In this document: one piece after another, positions 16,081 through 23,510 of the stretch | How positions within the stretch are numbered: the stretch's first letter is position 1 | Layout: each line of letters begins with the position of its first letter | From: Alkalicoccus saliphilus | GTDB lineage: Bacteria; Bacillota; Bacilli; Bacillales; Salisediminibacteriaceae | NCBI RefSeq assembly: GCF_003044065.1 | Contig: NZ_PZJJ01000009.1 | Coordinates: 1-64,000, forward strand | DNA length: 64,000 nucleotides | Direction of reading: 5' to 3' | Made by a program: the position numbers and the translations under genes | The notes under the pieces: model-generated | Seen by the model: the letters and a program-made list of their open reading frames with translations, nothing else | Told to the model about the DNA's origin: nothing | Databases searched by the model: none

Positions 16081-16743
16081 ATGAAACTCCTTTCATTATA
16101 TGCCGGACTTCCGAAGCCAAAAGAATGGCAGGGGAGGGAAATCACCACTGCTCTCGTCAAAGAACAACTTTCGGGTCCTGCCTTTCTCGGAAGGACGAAC
16201 CTTGAAGGAGACGGCCAGGCTGATCTGGTTCATCACGGCGGAGAGGATAAAGCAGTCTGTGTTTACCCGCAGGAACACTACAGCTACTGGGAAAAAGAGA
16301 TCGGATGCCGTCTTCCGGAAGCAGCATTCGGAGAAAATTTTTCAGTTAGCGGTATGAAGGAATCAGCCGTACATATAGGAGACGTTTTTGAGGTGGGGGA
16401 AGCGGTTGTCCAGATTTCCCAGCCGAGGGAACCATGCTACAAACCAGCTGCAAGACTTGGGATAAAAGAACTTCCACAGCTGATCCGGGAAACCGGGTAC
16501 AGCGGATACTATATAAGGGTGCTGCAAGAAGGGATCGTAAAGCCCGGTGATTTTCTGAAACGGATTAAAACGGGAGAAAAGAAAATAACGATAGCCGAGG
16601 CAAATCGTATTAAGTATCATGACACGAAGAATGCTGAAAAAACAGCAGAACTCCTTCAGGAAGAAGCGCTGGCAGATGCCTGGCGTATCCCGTTGGAAAA
16701 AAGGACTGCTATATTAAAAGAAGAGAAAGGATTTAAAGAATGA
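16081..16743 (+). CDS. MOSC domain protein, YiiM type
   Basis: A 220-residue MOSC-domain protein of the YiiM group. The MOSC fold (about 1-160) contains LVHHGGEDKAVC, FGENFSVSG and the conserved cysteine C119 in QPREPCYKPAARLG; the C-terminal ~55 residues form the helical YiiM extension. Family members bind the molybdenum cofactor and some reduce N-hydroxylated bases such as 6-hydroxylaminopurine. ATG at 16081 is chosen for the TAGGAGGG site 8 bases upstream; an in-frame ATG at 16018 would overlap the presumed promoter area. Overlaps the next gene by 4 bases. Confidence 0.82.
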   Translation: MKLLSLYAGLPKPKEWQGREITTALVKEQLSGPAFLGRTNLEGDGQADLVHHGGEDKAVCVYPQEHYSYWEKEIGCRLPEAAFGENFSVSGMKESAVHIGDVFEVGEAVVQISQPREPCYKPAARLGIKELPQLIRETGYSGYYIRVLQEGIVKPGDFLKRIKTGEKKITIAEANRIKYHDTKNAEKTAELLQEEALADAWRIPLEKRTAILKEEKGFKE

Positions 16744-17432
16744 CTATTCCAGTTTTATATGAAGATAACCATATTGTCGTAATTGAAAAGCCGGTCAACC
16801 TTCCTGTGCAGGAGGATCAGACCGGAGATAGAGATGTTTTGTCCCAATTAAAAGAGGATGTAAAACAAAGATATAATAAACCGGGAAACGTATATATCGG
16901 GATGATTCACCGTCTGGACCGGCCGGTCGGCGGCGTGATGGTTTTTGCAAGAACGTCCAAGGCTGCATCCCGTCTGTCGGATGCTGTCCGACGCCATGCA
17001 TTTGATAAGGAGTACCTTGCGGTGGTCCGCGGCAAGCCGGTCCATAAAGCGGGAAGACTGGAGAACTACCTTCTGAAAGATACAGATAAAAACCAGGTGT
17101 ACGTGAAAAAGGAAGGGACACCGGGCGCCAAGCAGGCAGTGCTTGAATACCAGGTGCAGGAGCAGCAGAAGAATCTGGCGCTGCTGGAAGTAAATCTGAT
17201 GACAGGAAGGCCCCATCAGATCCGGGTGCAGCTTTCCCATGCCGGCATGCCGATTTACGGCGACCAGAAATACGGGAGTCATGTAAATCAGCCGGGAGAG
17301 CAGATTGCCCTCTGGTCGCACCGGCTCACCTTTGTCCATCCTGTAAAAAAAGAAGAAATGACTTTCGTTTCTTCGCCGCCTGCAGAATTTCCATGGAGCC
17401 AGTTCCACCGCCTCCGTGAAGAAACCATCTAA
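16740..17432 (+). CDS. RluA-family RNA pseudouridine synthase
   Basis: A 230-residue pseudouridine synthase of the RluA/RluD superfamily, converting specific uridines in rRNA or tRNA. The catalytic motif HRLDRPVGGV is present with Asp60; EDNHIVVIEKP at the N-terminus and GRPHQIRVQLSHAGMPIYGD near residue 160 are the other family signatures. No S4 domain is present, so it belongs to the short forms, and its exact target cannot be assigned. Start ATG overlaps the MOSC gene stop. Confidence 0.88.
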   Translation: MTIPVLYEDNHIVVIEKPVNLPVQEDQTGDRDVLSQLKEDVKQRYNKPGNVYIGMIHRLDRPVGGVMVFARTSKAASRLSDAVRRHAFDKEYLAVVRGKPVHKAGRLENYLLKDTDKNQVYVKKEGTPGAKQAVLEYQVQEQQKNLALLEVNLMTGRPHQIRVQLSHAGMPIYGDQKYGSHVNQPGEQIALWSHRLTFVHPVKKEEMTFVSSPPAEFPWSQFHRLREETI

Positions 17433-17532
17433 AGTAGAAAACAGTTTTTCTTCAACCGTTATGCAGCTGTGACGCATCCTCCTTGTTAATAAAGAGTGGG
17501 AGGGTATAAACTTAAAGCAGGGAGGGATTACT

Positions 17533-17913
17533 ATGTGGAAATGGATGATCACCGGGATCCTGACAGCAGCTGCAGCGGCTTTTATTTTTTTGAATTCGTC
17601 GGCGGAAGAGGAAATTTCAACAAAAGAACTCGAAGAAAAACTGACAGAAGAACAGGCGGACGACTATTATTTTGTGGATGTCCGTGAACCGGATGAGTTC
17701 AGAGAAGGGCACATTGAGCAGATGGAAAACTACCCTTTGAGCACTTTGTCCGAGGAGTATGCTTCACTTCCACAGGACAAACCACTGGTCATCATCTGCC
17801 GGAGCGGAAGCCGGAGTGAGCAGGCTGTTGAATTTCTTGAGCAGGAAGGGTTTGACGATCTTATAAACGTAGAGGGTGGTATGCTCGACTGGGAAGGAGC
17901 AACGGTTCAGTAA
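17533..17913 (+). CDS. membrane-anchored rhodanese
   Basis: A 126-residue single-domain rhodanese behind an N-terminal membrane helix or signal anchor (residues 4-20), so it acts at or outside the membrane. VDVREPDEFREGHI and the active-site loop C89-RSGSRS are intact. It should move sulfane sulfur or act in redox chemistry; the substrate is unknown. The ATG has a GGGAGGG site. A GGGTAT at 17502-17507 with a weak GTTAAT upstream resembles a sigma-B promoter, but the 11-base spacer is short. Confidence 0.85.
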   Translation: MWKWMITGILTAAAAAFIFLNSSAEEEISTKELEEKLTEEQADDYYFVDVREPDEFREGHIEQMENYPLSTLSEEYASLPQDKPLVIICRSGSRSEQAVEFLEQEGFDDLINVEGGMLDWEGATVQ

Positions 17914-17980
17914 AAGCAGGTTTATGCATCAGCTGAAACAGGCAGTGATACTGTGATGATTCCCGTAGCTTCGGAACAAT

Positions 17981-18018
17981 AAAAAATGCTTCCAGCTTAT
18001 ATGCCGGAAGCATTTTTT
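17981..18018. terminator. bidirectional terminator
   Basis: AAAAAATGCTTCC (17981-17993) pairs with GGAAGCATTTTTT (18006-18018). Both flanks give T runs, so it serves the rhodanese gene on the plus strand and the synthase-like gene on the minus strand. Confidence 0.88.
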
Positions 18019-18025
18019 ATTGTGT

Positions 18026-18847
18026 TTATACTTCTTTTTTAATCTGCTCCACCGTTTCTTCCACTTCTGCACGGGACATTTTTTCCCGGCCGCTGCGGAG
18101 CGCTTTCAATGTTTTCTTTGCAAGAGAAAGCGGTACCTGGCAGAAGAGAATGATCGTTTTAGTGTTCAAATCCTTCATATACGCATCGCCGAGAGCGAGA
18201 TTTTTTTCCGCATAGGCGAACGTATCTTCCAGCGTCCAGCCTTCCGGGATAAACGAGACGCCGCGTTCGCGGTCCTCTTCGACGTTACGGAGAATGTTGA
18301 CTGTCTGAAGGCCGCGGCCGTACCCGATGGCAAGATCCCGGTCGGTTTTTGTTCCGTCGTGCCATTCCCATATATCAGACAGCATGACACCTACTAGTCC
18401 CGCAACATAGTACGTATAGCTGTCCAGATCGGCTTCTGTCTGGATATCCCAGTCTTTCTCTGCCCAGAAGGCCATGCCTTGGGCCATTTCACTCGTAAAT
18501 TCCTTTACTTTCGGTACGTAACTGTCCGGACATGTATCGAGCCAGTCCCCAAGGCGGAGAGCAACTTCCGGGAGCATCGAAGCGTAGGGAGCGGTAAGAG
18601 CTTCATAGGCAGACTGATCAAATGTTCCTTCGAGCATACTGCTTGTTTCACGCAGCAGTCGTGCTTTAATGTCGGAAGCAAGAATTTCGCTGTCCTCAAT
18701 TTCATCGATAGCACGCATGCATAGATAAGCAGAAGCTACCGTTTTTTTCAGCTCAGGGTTCAGGAGTGTGATCGGAATGTAAAAAGTCCGGCTCGTGTCC
18801 TTCAGCATTTTCATTGCTTCTTTTTGCTGCTGTTTTTCTGTCTGCAT
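18026..18847 (-). CDS. squalene/phytoene synthase-like protein (YisP-like)
   Basis: A 273-residue all-helical prenyl synthase homologue. The first Asp-rich motif is intact (DEIED, 48-52) but the second reads NVEED (188-192), with Asn where condensing enzymes have Asp. B. subtilis YisP, which hydrolyses farnesyl diphosphate to farnesol and affects membrane microdomains and biofilm, is a short member of the same family, so a phosphatase role is possible. No carotenoid or hopanoid genes are adjacent. AAGGAGG lies 10 bases before the ATG. It stands alone between two terminators/promoters. Confidence 0.75.
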   Translation of the reverse strand: MQTEKQQQKEAMKMLKDTSRTFYIPITLLNPELKKTVASAYLCMRAIDEIEDSEILASDIKARLLRETSSMLEGTFDQSAYEALTAPYASMLPEVALRLGDWLDTCPDSYVPKVKEFTSEMAQGMAFWAEKDWDIQTEADLDSYTYYVAGLVGVMLSDIWEWHDGTKTDRDLAIGYGRGLQTVNILRNVEEDRERGVSFIPEGWTLEDTFAYAEKNLALGDAYMKDLNTKTIILFCQVPLSLAKKTLKALRSGREKMSRAEVEETVEQIKKEV

Positions 18848-18871
18848 GCAGAGAGCGCCTCCTTAGTGTAT

Positions 18872-18900
18872 CTTATAGTCCGATGCAGTATTATATTCAA
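18872..18900 (-). promoter_or_regulatory. promoter of the synthase-like gene
   Basis: On the minus strand TTGAAT (complement of 18895-18900), 17 bases, then TATAAG (complement of 18872-18877) make a good sigma-A promoter just before the AAGGAGG site. The rest of the gap to 19096 shows nothing recognisable. Confidence 0.55.
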
Positions 18901-19096
18901 GAACTGCACAGCATTCTATAGTAAAATCAATATGCTTTCATGAATAATGACGTAAAAACAAATCCTGTAATAAAGCTTTCCGCTTCGTCATGATAGACGC
19001 TGGAAACTTCAAAAGTACTGCACCCCCTTAGTATATCGAAAAAGAATATGTTTTTCTATTAATCATAGGAAATTTATCAATCAACAGCAAAATATT

Positions 19097-19114
19097 TTGT
19101 GAAACATTTCACAA
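19097..19114. promoter_or_regulatory. Rex operator
   Basis: TTGTGAAACATTTCACAA matches the Gram-positive Rex consensus (TTGTGAA, four bases, TTCACAA) at every fixed position. It lies 29 bases upstream of a TATAAT (19144-19149) and about 80 bases before the butanediol dehydrogenase start. Rex represses fermentation genes and lets go when NADH rises. Confidence 0.8.
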
Positions 19115-19195
19115 AAACAGTGTATTTTCTTTATAAACGGGAATATAATGAATATAGGTTAAGTTACGATAAATTTTTGAAAGGAGTGATGTTTT

Positions 19196-20245
19196 ATGAA
19201 AGCGGCTGTATGGTACAAAGCGAAAGATCTTCGGGTGGAAGAGGCCGAGGAACCTTCTGTCAAAGGGGCACACGACGTCAAGATTAAAGTGAAATGGTGC
19301 GGCATATGCGGCAGTGACCTCCACGAGTATCTGGCAGGGCCGATCTTTATTCCGGAGGGCAGTCCTCATCCTATCAGCGGTCAGCAGGCTCCGATCATTA
19401 TGGGACATGAATTTGCAGGTGAAGTGACAGAAACAGGGGAAAAAGTAACAAAAGTAAAAGCAGGGGACCGGGTGACGATTGAACCTATTCTCGCTCCAAA
19501 TGAAAATGGCAGATATATCGATGAAAAATATAACTTAACAGAACTGCTCGGGTTTCACGGGCTGTCCGGCGGCGGCGGCGGCTTCTCCGAATACACGGTT
19601 GTCGGAGAGCATATGGTGCACGTGATTCCGGAAGAATTGTCCTATGAGCAGGGAGCTCTTGTAGAGCCGGCAGCTGTAGGACTTCATGCGGTGCGTCAAA
19701 GTTCAATTAAAGCTGGAGATACAGCGGCAGTGTTTGGGGCCGGTCCGATTGGGCTGATGGTTATTGATGCTTTAAAAGCGGCAGGTGCATCGAAAATATA
19801 CGCGGTGGAAGTATCTGAATCACGACGGAAAAAGGCAGAGAACCTTGGAGCGGTGGTTATCGATGCCTCTACTGAAGACGCGGTGAAAGTGATTCACGAT
19901 GAAATCGGAGGGGTGGATGCAGCTTTTGAAGTCACCGGTATTCCAAAAGTTTTAAATCAATCCATTCACAGTACGCATACGGGTGGAGAAATCGTTATAG
20001 TAAGCATATGGGAAGGGGAGGCTTCCCTGCAGCCGAATGATCTCGTTATCAAAGAAAGAACAGTAAAAGGGATTATCGCCTACCGTCATATTTATCCTGC
20101 TGTAATGGAATTAATGAAGCAGGGATATTTCCAGGCGGACACGATGGTTACAGACAGAATTACGCTCGATGAAGTCGTTGATAAAGGATTCGAAGTTCTC
20201 TCCACGGATAAAAGCCAGGTGAAAATTCTCGTATCACCGGAATAA
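19196..20245 (+). CDS. bdhA: (R,R)-butanediol dehydrogenase-like zinc alcohol dehydrogenase
   Basis: A 349-residue medium-chain zinc dehydrogenase of the BdhA type, expected to interconvert acetoin and 2,3-butanediol with NADH. Catalytic zinc ligands are visible as C35 (WCGICGSD) and H71-E72 (GHEFAGEV); GAGPIG near 183 binds NAD. The four structural-zinc cysteines are absent, and the FHGLSGGGGGFSEY stretch seen in BdhA is present. The Rex operator upstream supports a role in re-oxidising NADH when oxygen is short. GAAAGGAG precedes the ATG. Monocistronic, with a terminator after it. Confidence 0.85.
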   Translation: MKAAVWYKAKDLRVEEAEEPSVKGAHDVKIKVKWCGICGSDLHEYLAGPIFIPEGSPHPISGQQAPIIMGHEFAGEVTETGEKVTKVKAGDRVTIEPILAPNENGRYIDEKYNLTELLGFHGLSGGGGGFSEYTVVGEHMVHVIPEELSYEQGALVEPAAVGLHAVRQSSIKAGDTAAVFGAGPIGLMVIDALKAAGASKIYAVEVSESRRKKAENLGAVVIDASTEDAVKVIHDEIGGVDAAFEVTGIPKVLNQSIHSTHTGGEIVIVSIWEGEASLQPNDLVIKERTVKGIIAYRHIYPAVMELMKQGYFQADTMVTDRITLDEVVDKGFEVLSTDKSQVKILVSPE

Positions 20246-20277
20246 ACAACGCTGATGAAATTCAATGATATGTACAG

Positions 20278-20316
20278 AAGAGCTGCCCTGGAAAATTACC
20301 GGGCAGCTCTTTTTTC
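20278..20316 (+). terminator. terminator after bdhA
   Basis: AAGAGCTGCCC (20278-20288) pairs with GGGCAGCTCTT (20301-20311), 12-base loop, then T-rich sequence. Confidence 0.85.
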
Positions 20317-20340
20317 TTCGCTTGCCGCGGAGAAAGTTCT

Positions 20341-20664
20341 TTATTCCAGGGCCTCACTCCATTGGGTGAACTGGTGTTCAAGTTCTTCCCGGCGTATGAA
20401 GCGTGCGCCCCGCCACCGCTCGGTTCCTTCTATATAAAGGAGCACTGCCGGAGCAGTAAACACTTCAAAGCGGGAAGCAGCTTCCGGAATATCATCGGCA
20501 GAAACAGCAGCAGCTTTAATTTGCGGATAATTCTCCAGGACAGCTTCAAGCTGAGGTTTAAAACTGTGGCAGACGGAGCACTGCTCCCTTGAAATGTAGA
20601 TCAGGGTCAATGGGTGATTTTCAATAATTTCCTCGGTCTGTTCCAATGTCTGCATTTTTTCCAT
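20341..20664 (-). CDS. thioredoxin-like protein
   Basis: A 107-residue thioredoxin-fold protein. LTLIYISREQCSVCHSFKPQL carries a CSVC active site instead of the CGPC of thioredoxin, and FTAPAVLLY contains the cis-proline region. It may reduce disulfides or act on small thiols in the cytoplasm; no signal peptide is present. The ATG at 20664 is chosen because GGAGAGGAG lies about 8 bases upstream; an upstream ATG at 20682 would leave the site inside the gene. Confidence 0.8.
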   Translation of the reverse strand: MEKMQTLEQTEEIIENHPLTLIYISREQCSVCHSFKPQLEAVLENYPQIKAAAVSADDIPEAASRFEVFTAPAVLLYIEGTERWRGARFIRREELEHQFTQWSEALE

Positions 20665-20752
20665 TTTTAGTCTCCTCTCCACAAGTATTCTCTTTTCACT
20701 ATAGCCTCTTCCGGTAAAAGTTACAAAGATTCCGGATGACGTTTGAGTAGAC

Positions 20753-20778
20753 GTTTCAAAAAGCAGAAAAAAAGGAAT
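20753..20778 (+). promoter_or_regulatory. possible sigma-B promoter of the ferredoxin gene
   Basis: GTTTCA (20753-20758), 14 bases, AGGAAT (20773-20778). Each hexamer differs from the sigma-B consensus (GTTTWW, GGGWAW) at one position. Weak when taken alone. Confidence 0.3.
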
Positions 20779-20811
20779 ATAGGGATAAGATACTTTAGGG
20801 AGGGAATGCTT

Positions 20812-21054
20812 ATGGCCTTTGTCATCTTAAGTCCATGTATCGGAGAAAAAGCTGGAGAATGCGTGGATGTCTGTCCGGTCGACTGCATTGAAGAAGGGAA
20901 AGATCAGTACTTTATTGATCCGGATATCTGCATAGACTGCGGAGCCTGTGTTGTTGTCTGTCCGGTGGATGCAATAGTGGATGAGCACGAACTCGCCCCT
21001 GGAGATGAAAAGTACTTAAAACAGGCGGAAGAATTTTTTCAAGGGAAGCAGTGA
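20812..21054 (+). CDS. 7Fe-type ferredoxin
   Basis: An 80-residue soluble ferredoxin. Cysteines C9, C17, C21, C25, C40, C43, C46 and C50 follow the spacing of 7Fe ferredoxins (C-x7-C-x3-CP for the first cluster, CxxCxxCxxxCP for the second), so a 3Fe-4S plus 4Fe-4S protein or an 8Fe variant is expected. It carries electrons for an unidentified partner. The start ATG at 20812 gives the typical MAFVILSPC N-terminus and sits 7 bases after GGGAGGG; an ATG two codons earlier is possible. It is 12 bases from yneR. Confidence 0.88.
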   Translation: MAFVILSPCIGEKAGECVDVCPVDCIEEGKDQYFIDPDICIDCGACVVVCPVDAIVDEHELAPGDEKYLKQAEEFFQGKQ

Positions 21055-21066
21055 AGGAGGTAAAAT

Positions 21067-21372
21067 GTGAAGCTTGAAATTACAGATGAAGCAGTAAAAT
21101 GGTTTAAAAACGAAGTGGATCTCGACGACGGGGATACAATAAAATTCTTTGCCCAGTACGGCGGGGACAGCACTGTACAGAGCGGGTTCTCGCTGGCATT
21201 TGAACCGTACGGCTCGGCGATCACGACAGGGGCCAGTACAGAAAAAGAAGGGATCACCTTTTTTATTGAAGAAGGAGACCTTTGGTATTTTGACGGACAC
21301 GACCTGAAAGTAGCCTATGACAAGGACAAACAGGAAATAACATTTAATTATGGAGAGCCTGACAAAGAATAA
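21067..21372 (+). CDS. yneR: HesB/YneR family protein
   Basis: A 101-residue protein of the HesB/IscA-like fold, YneR branch: KLEITDEAVKWFKNEV, FFAQYGGDSTVQSGFSL and ITFFIEEGDLWYFDGHDL are typical. The cysteines that bind iron-sulfur clusters in IscA are absent, so a scaffold role is doubtful and its function is unknown. GTG start at 21067, preceded by GAAGGAGG. Its placement directly after a ferredoxin may be meaningful or simply convenient. Confidence 0.75.
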   Translation: MKLEITDEAVKWFKNEVDLDDGDTIKFFAQYGGDSTVQSGFSLAFEPYGSAITTGASTEKEGITFFIEEGDLWYFDGHDLKVAYDKDKQEITFNYGEPDKE

Positions 21373-21375
21373 AGG

Positions 21376-21414
21376 AAAGCCCCGGAGGAAAAAAATCCTT
21401 CCGGGGCTTTTTTT
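21376..21414 (+). terminator. terminator after yneR
   Basis: GC-rich stem AAAGCCCCGGAGGA (21377-21390) with TCCTTCCGGGGCTTT (21396-21410), followed by a T7 run. Confidence 0.88.
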
Positions 21415-21473
21415 GGTCATGACGATTTTTTCTACTTTTGCTTTTATAGGTTTCATCAGCGTTCTGTACTTAT

Positions 21474-22355
21474 TTAATTGTTCAGGACCTGACCTCCGTT
21501 GACGTGAATGACTTCGCCGGATACGAAGGAGGAGTCGTCTGAAGCGAGATAAATATAAGCTGGTGCGAGTTCTGCAGGCTGTCCCGGACGGCCCATAGGA
21601 CTGGACGTACCGAACTGTTCCACCTGTTCTTTCGGGAAAGAGGCGGGAATAAGCGGTGTCCATACCGGTCCCGGAGCGACACCGTTGACACGGATACCTT
21701 TTGAAACAAGGTTTTCCGACAACGAACGGGTGAGAGCCACAAGAGCGCCTTTCGTTGCTGCGTAATCCATAAGAACCGGCATTCCTTTATAGGCAACCAC
21801 TGACACAGAGTTAACAATGGAACTTCCCGGCTGCAGGTGGTCAAGTGCTGCTTTCGTTACGTGAAAAGCACCGAAAATGTTTGTTTTGAATGTACGCTCC
21901 ATCTGATCACTCGAAATATCCCGAAGATCTTCTGCGTAGTGCTGTTCGGCTGCATTATTAATGAGAGAATCAAGGCGTCCGAAATGCTTGACTGCTTTTT
22001 CGACTGTCTTTTTCGCCGTTTCTTCTTCGCCTATGTCTCCGTCAATAAGCAGGCATTCCCCGCCGTACTCTTCAACAAGTGCTTTTGTTGTTTCCGCATC
22101 ATCATGTTCATCCCGGTAGGCAAGGGCAACTTTTGCTTCTTCTTTAGCAAGTGCGACACAGACAGCACGTCCAATTCCACTGTCGCCCCCGGTAATAAGT
22201 ACTACTTTGTCTTTCATCTTTCCGCTGCCTTTATAGTTAGGATCATCGAAAATCGGCATCGGTGTTACTTCGCCGTCTTCTACACCGGGCTGTCTGTTCT
22301 GAATCTGTTTCGGTTGTCCTTCTGTCTGCAGTTTCTGTATATCTTCGTATTTCAT
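21474..22355 (-). CDS. short-chain dehydrogenase, general-stress type
   Basis: A 293-residue NAD(P)-dependent SDR of the long-N-terminus group that includes B. subtilis YdaD (general stress protein 39) and YhxC. The first ~45 residues are a hydrophilic tail (PKQIQNRQPGVE); then LITGGDSGIGRA binds the cofactor, NNAAEQ follows, and the Ser-Tyr-Lys triad is in NSVSV...DYAATKGAL. The substrate is unknown. ATG at 22355 has GAGGAGGG upstream; the longer open frame overlaps the divergent gene and is not used. A sigma-B-like promoter precedes it. Confidence 0.88.
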   Translation of the reverse strand: MKYEDIQKLQTEGQPKQIQNRQPGVEDGEVTPMPIFDDPNYKGSGKMKDKVVLITGGDSGIGRAVCVALAKEEAKVALAYRDEHDDAETTKALVEEYGGECLLIDGDIGEEETAKKTVEKAVKHFGRLDSLINNAAEQHYAEDLRDISSDQMERTFKTNIFGAFHVTKAALDHLQPGSSIVNSVSVVAYKGMPVLMDYAATKGALVALTRSLSENLVSKGIRVNGVAPGPVWTPLIPASFPKEQVEQFGTSSPMGRPGQPAELAPAYIYLASDDSSFVSGEVIHVNGGQVLNN

Positions 22356-22387
22356 TGTATCCCTCCTCATGAGTATTGTGGTTCTTA

Positions 22388-22412
22388 TTACCATTTTTCC
22401 TATAAAATAAAC
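22388..22412 (-). promoter_or_regulatory. sigma-B-like promoter of the SDR gene
   Basis: On the minus strand GTTTAT (complement of 22407-22412), 13 bases, TGGTAA (complement of 22388-22393). The -35 fits GTTTWW fully and the -10 fits GGGWAW in five of six positions. Confidence 0.55.
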
Positions 22413-22424
22413 AATAAAAAAGTT

Positions 22425-22449
22425 GTTTGAGCAGAGAGAAAACAGGTAA
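22425..22449 (+). promoter_or_regulatory. sigma-B-like promoter of the DUF2188 gene
   Basis: GTTTGA (22425-22430), 13 bases, AGGTAA (22444-22449); one mismatch in each hexamer. It is back to back with the matching promoter of the divergent SDR gene. Confidence 0.5.
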
Positions 22450-22485
22450 TAGGAATTTAGAACAGATAATAAAGGAGATGACACT

Positions 22486-22686
22486 ATGCGCGAATATTCC
22501 GTACGACCAAACAAAGATGTTACAGCATGGATGGTGAAAATTGAGGACGTGGCTCCTGAAACTTCTTTTGATCAAAAAGATGATGCTATTGCTCATGCTG
22601 AAGAGATGGCTAAGGAACACAGCCCGAGCCGGCTGCACATTTACAACAACAAAATGGAAGTGGAAGAAACGAGAAATTTCGATTAA
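22486..22686 (+). CDS. DUF2188 family small protein
   Basis: A 66-residue protein matching the DUF2188 pattern: SVRPNKDVTAWMVKIE, then DQKDDAIAHAEEMAKEHSPSRLHIYN. Members are widespread small soluble proteins of unknown role, often in stress regulons. ATG at 22486 has AAAGGAGATG upstream. The divergent SDR and the paired stress-type promoters suggest joint expression under stress. Monocistronic. Confidence 0.78.
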   Translation: MREYSVRPNKDVTAWMVKIEDVAPETSFDQKDDAIAHAEEMAKEHSPSRLHIYNNKMEVEETRNFD

Positions 22687-22702
22687 TCACATAAGAAACG
22701 TA

Positions 22703-22753
22703 AAAGCCGTACCGAATAGCTTATTGATGAAGCCCTGGTACGGCTTCTTTTTT
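22703..22753 (+). terminator. terminator after the DUF2188 gene
   Basis: AAAGCCGTACC (22703-22713) pairs with GGTACGGCTT (22737-22746), followed by CTTTTTT. Confidence 0.8.
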
Positions 22754-22832
22754 GTTCCAGTAGTAAAGCAGGAAAAACGGCAGTTTTGTCGAAGGTAATA
22801 TTATAATTAAGTTGTTCAGGAGCGTGATCCCT

Positions 22833-23495
22833 TTGAGTAAAGAAAATGTTCTTGTATGTGTATCCTATCCGGAAAGTGCGGGGCAGCTGATCGAACGAGG
22901 AATAAAAGAAACAAAGGCTTTTCAAAGTGAATGCATTGTTTTACACGTATATGATCCGGAAAACGATACGAGCGATATGAAAGAAGAAGAAAAGAGGGAA
23001 GAAATCAAGAAATGGGCAGACTTTCATAAAGCAACAATGATTCTTCAGCCGAGGCAGGGAAGCAAAAAGCTCGGGGAAATAATAGGTGAGGTGGCGCGTG
23101 CAAATGACGTACACCATATCATTGTAGGCCAGGCTTTCCGGAGCCGGTGGGACCTGCTTATTCACGGGTCACTCGTCAATGAACTGTTTCATGAACTGGA
23201 AGATGTCGATGTAACAATTTTTAAAATCAAAAAGGACCGTGTGGCCGCAGAATCCCATTATGACAAGGGAGTATCCGGATACCTGTATAAAAAAGAGGGG
23301 CAGTATAAAATAGCCCTCGAGCAGCCACAGGGAGAAGGCCATGAAGGCATTTTCTTTCAGCATCTTCACACCGACTTCCTTACTGGAATATTCAAAGCCA
23401 AAATCTTTGGCCATCCTGTCGTTCTCTATGTAGTAGAAGGCGATGTGCATGAGCGCTACCAGGAGGAGCTTGATACGATTCTTGAAGAAAAATAG
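22833..23495 (+). CDS. universal-stress/KdpD Usp-like protein
   Basis: A 220-residue protein whose first ~130 residues (ENVLVCVSYPESAGQLIERG, CIVLHVYD, VHHIIVGQAFRSRWD, VNELFHELEDVDVTIFKI) resemble the Usp domain found in KdpD-type sensors. The C-terminal ~85 residues do not match a family I know. No kinase domain is attached and no kdp genes are near. The TTG at 22833, nine bases after AGGAGCG, is the most likely start; another TTG at 22812 lies before the ribosome site. It is probably cotranscribed with the SRAP gene 15 bases downstream. Confidence 0.6.
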   Translation: MSKENVLVCVSYPESAGQLIERGIKETKAFQSECIVLHVYDPENDTSDMKEEEKREEIKKWADFHKATMILQPRQGSKKLGEIIGEVARANDVHHIIVGQAFRSRWDLLIHGSLVNELFHELEDVDVTIFKIKKDRVAAESHYDKGVSGYLYKKEGQYKIALEQPQGEGHEGIFFQHLHTDFLTGIFKAKIFGHPVVLYVVEGDVHERYQEELDTILEEK

Positions 23496-23510
23496 AGAGG
23501 AGGGGGCGGC

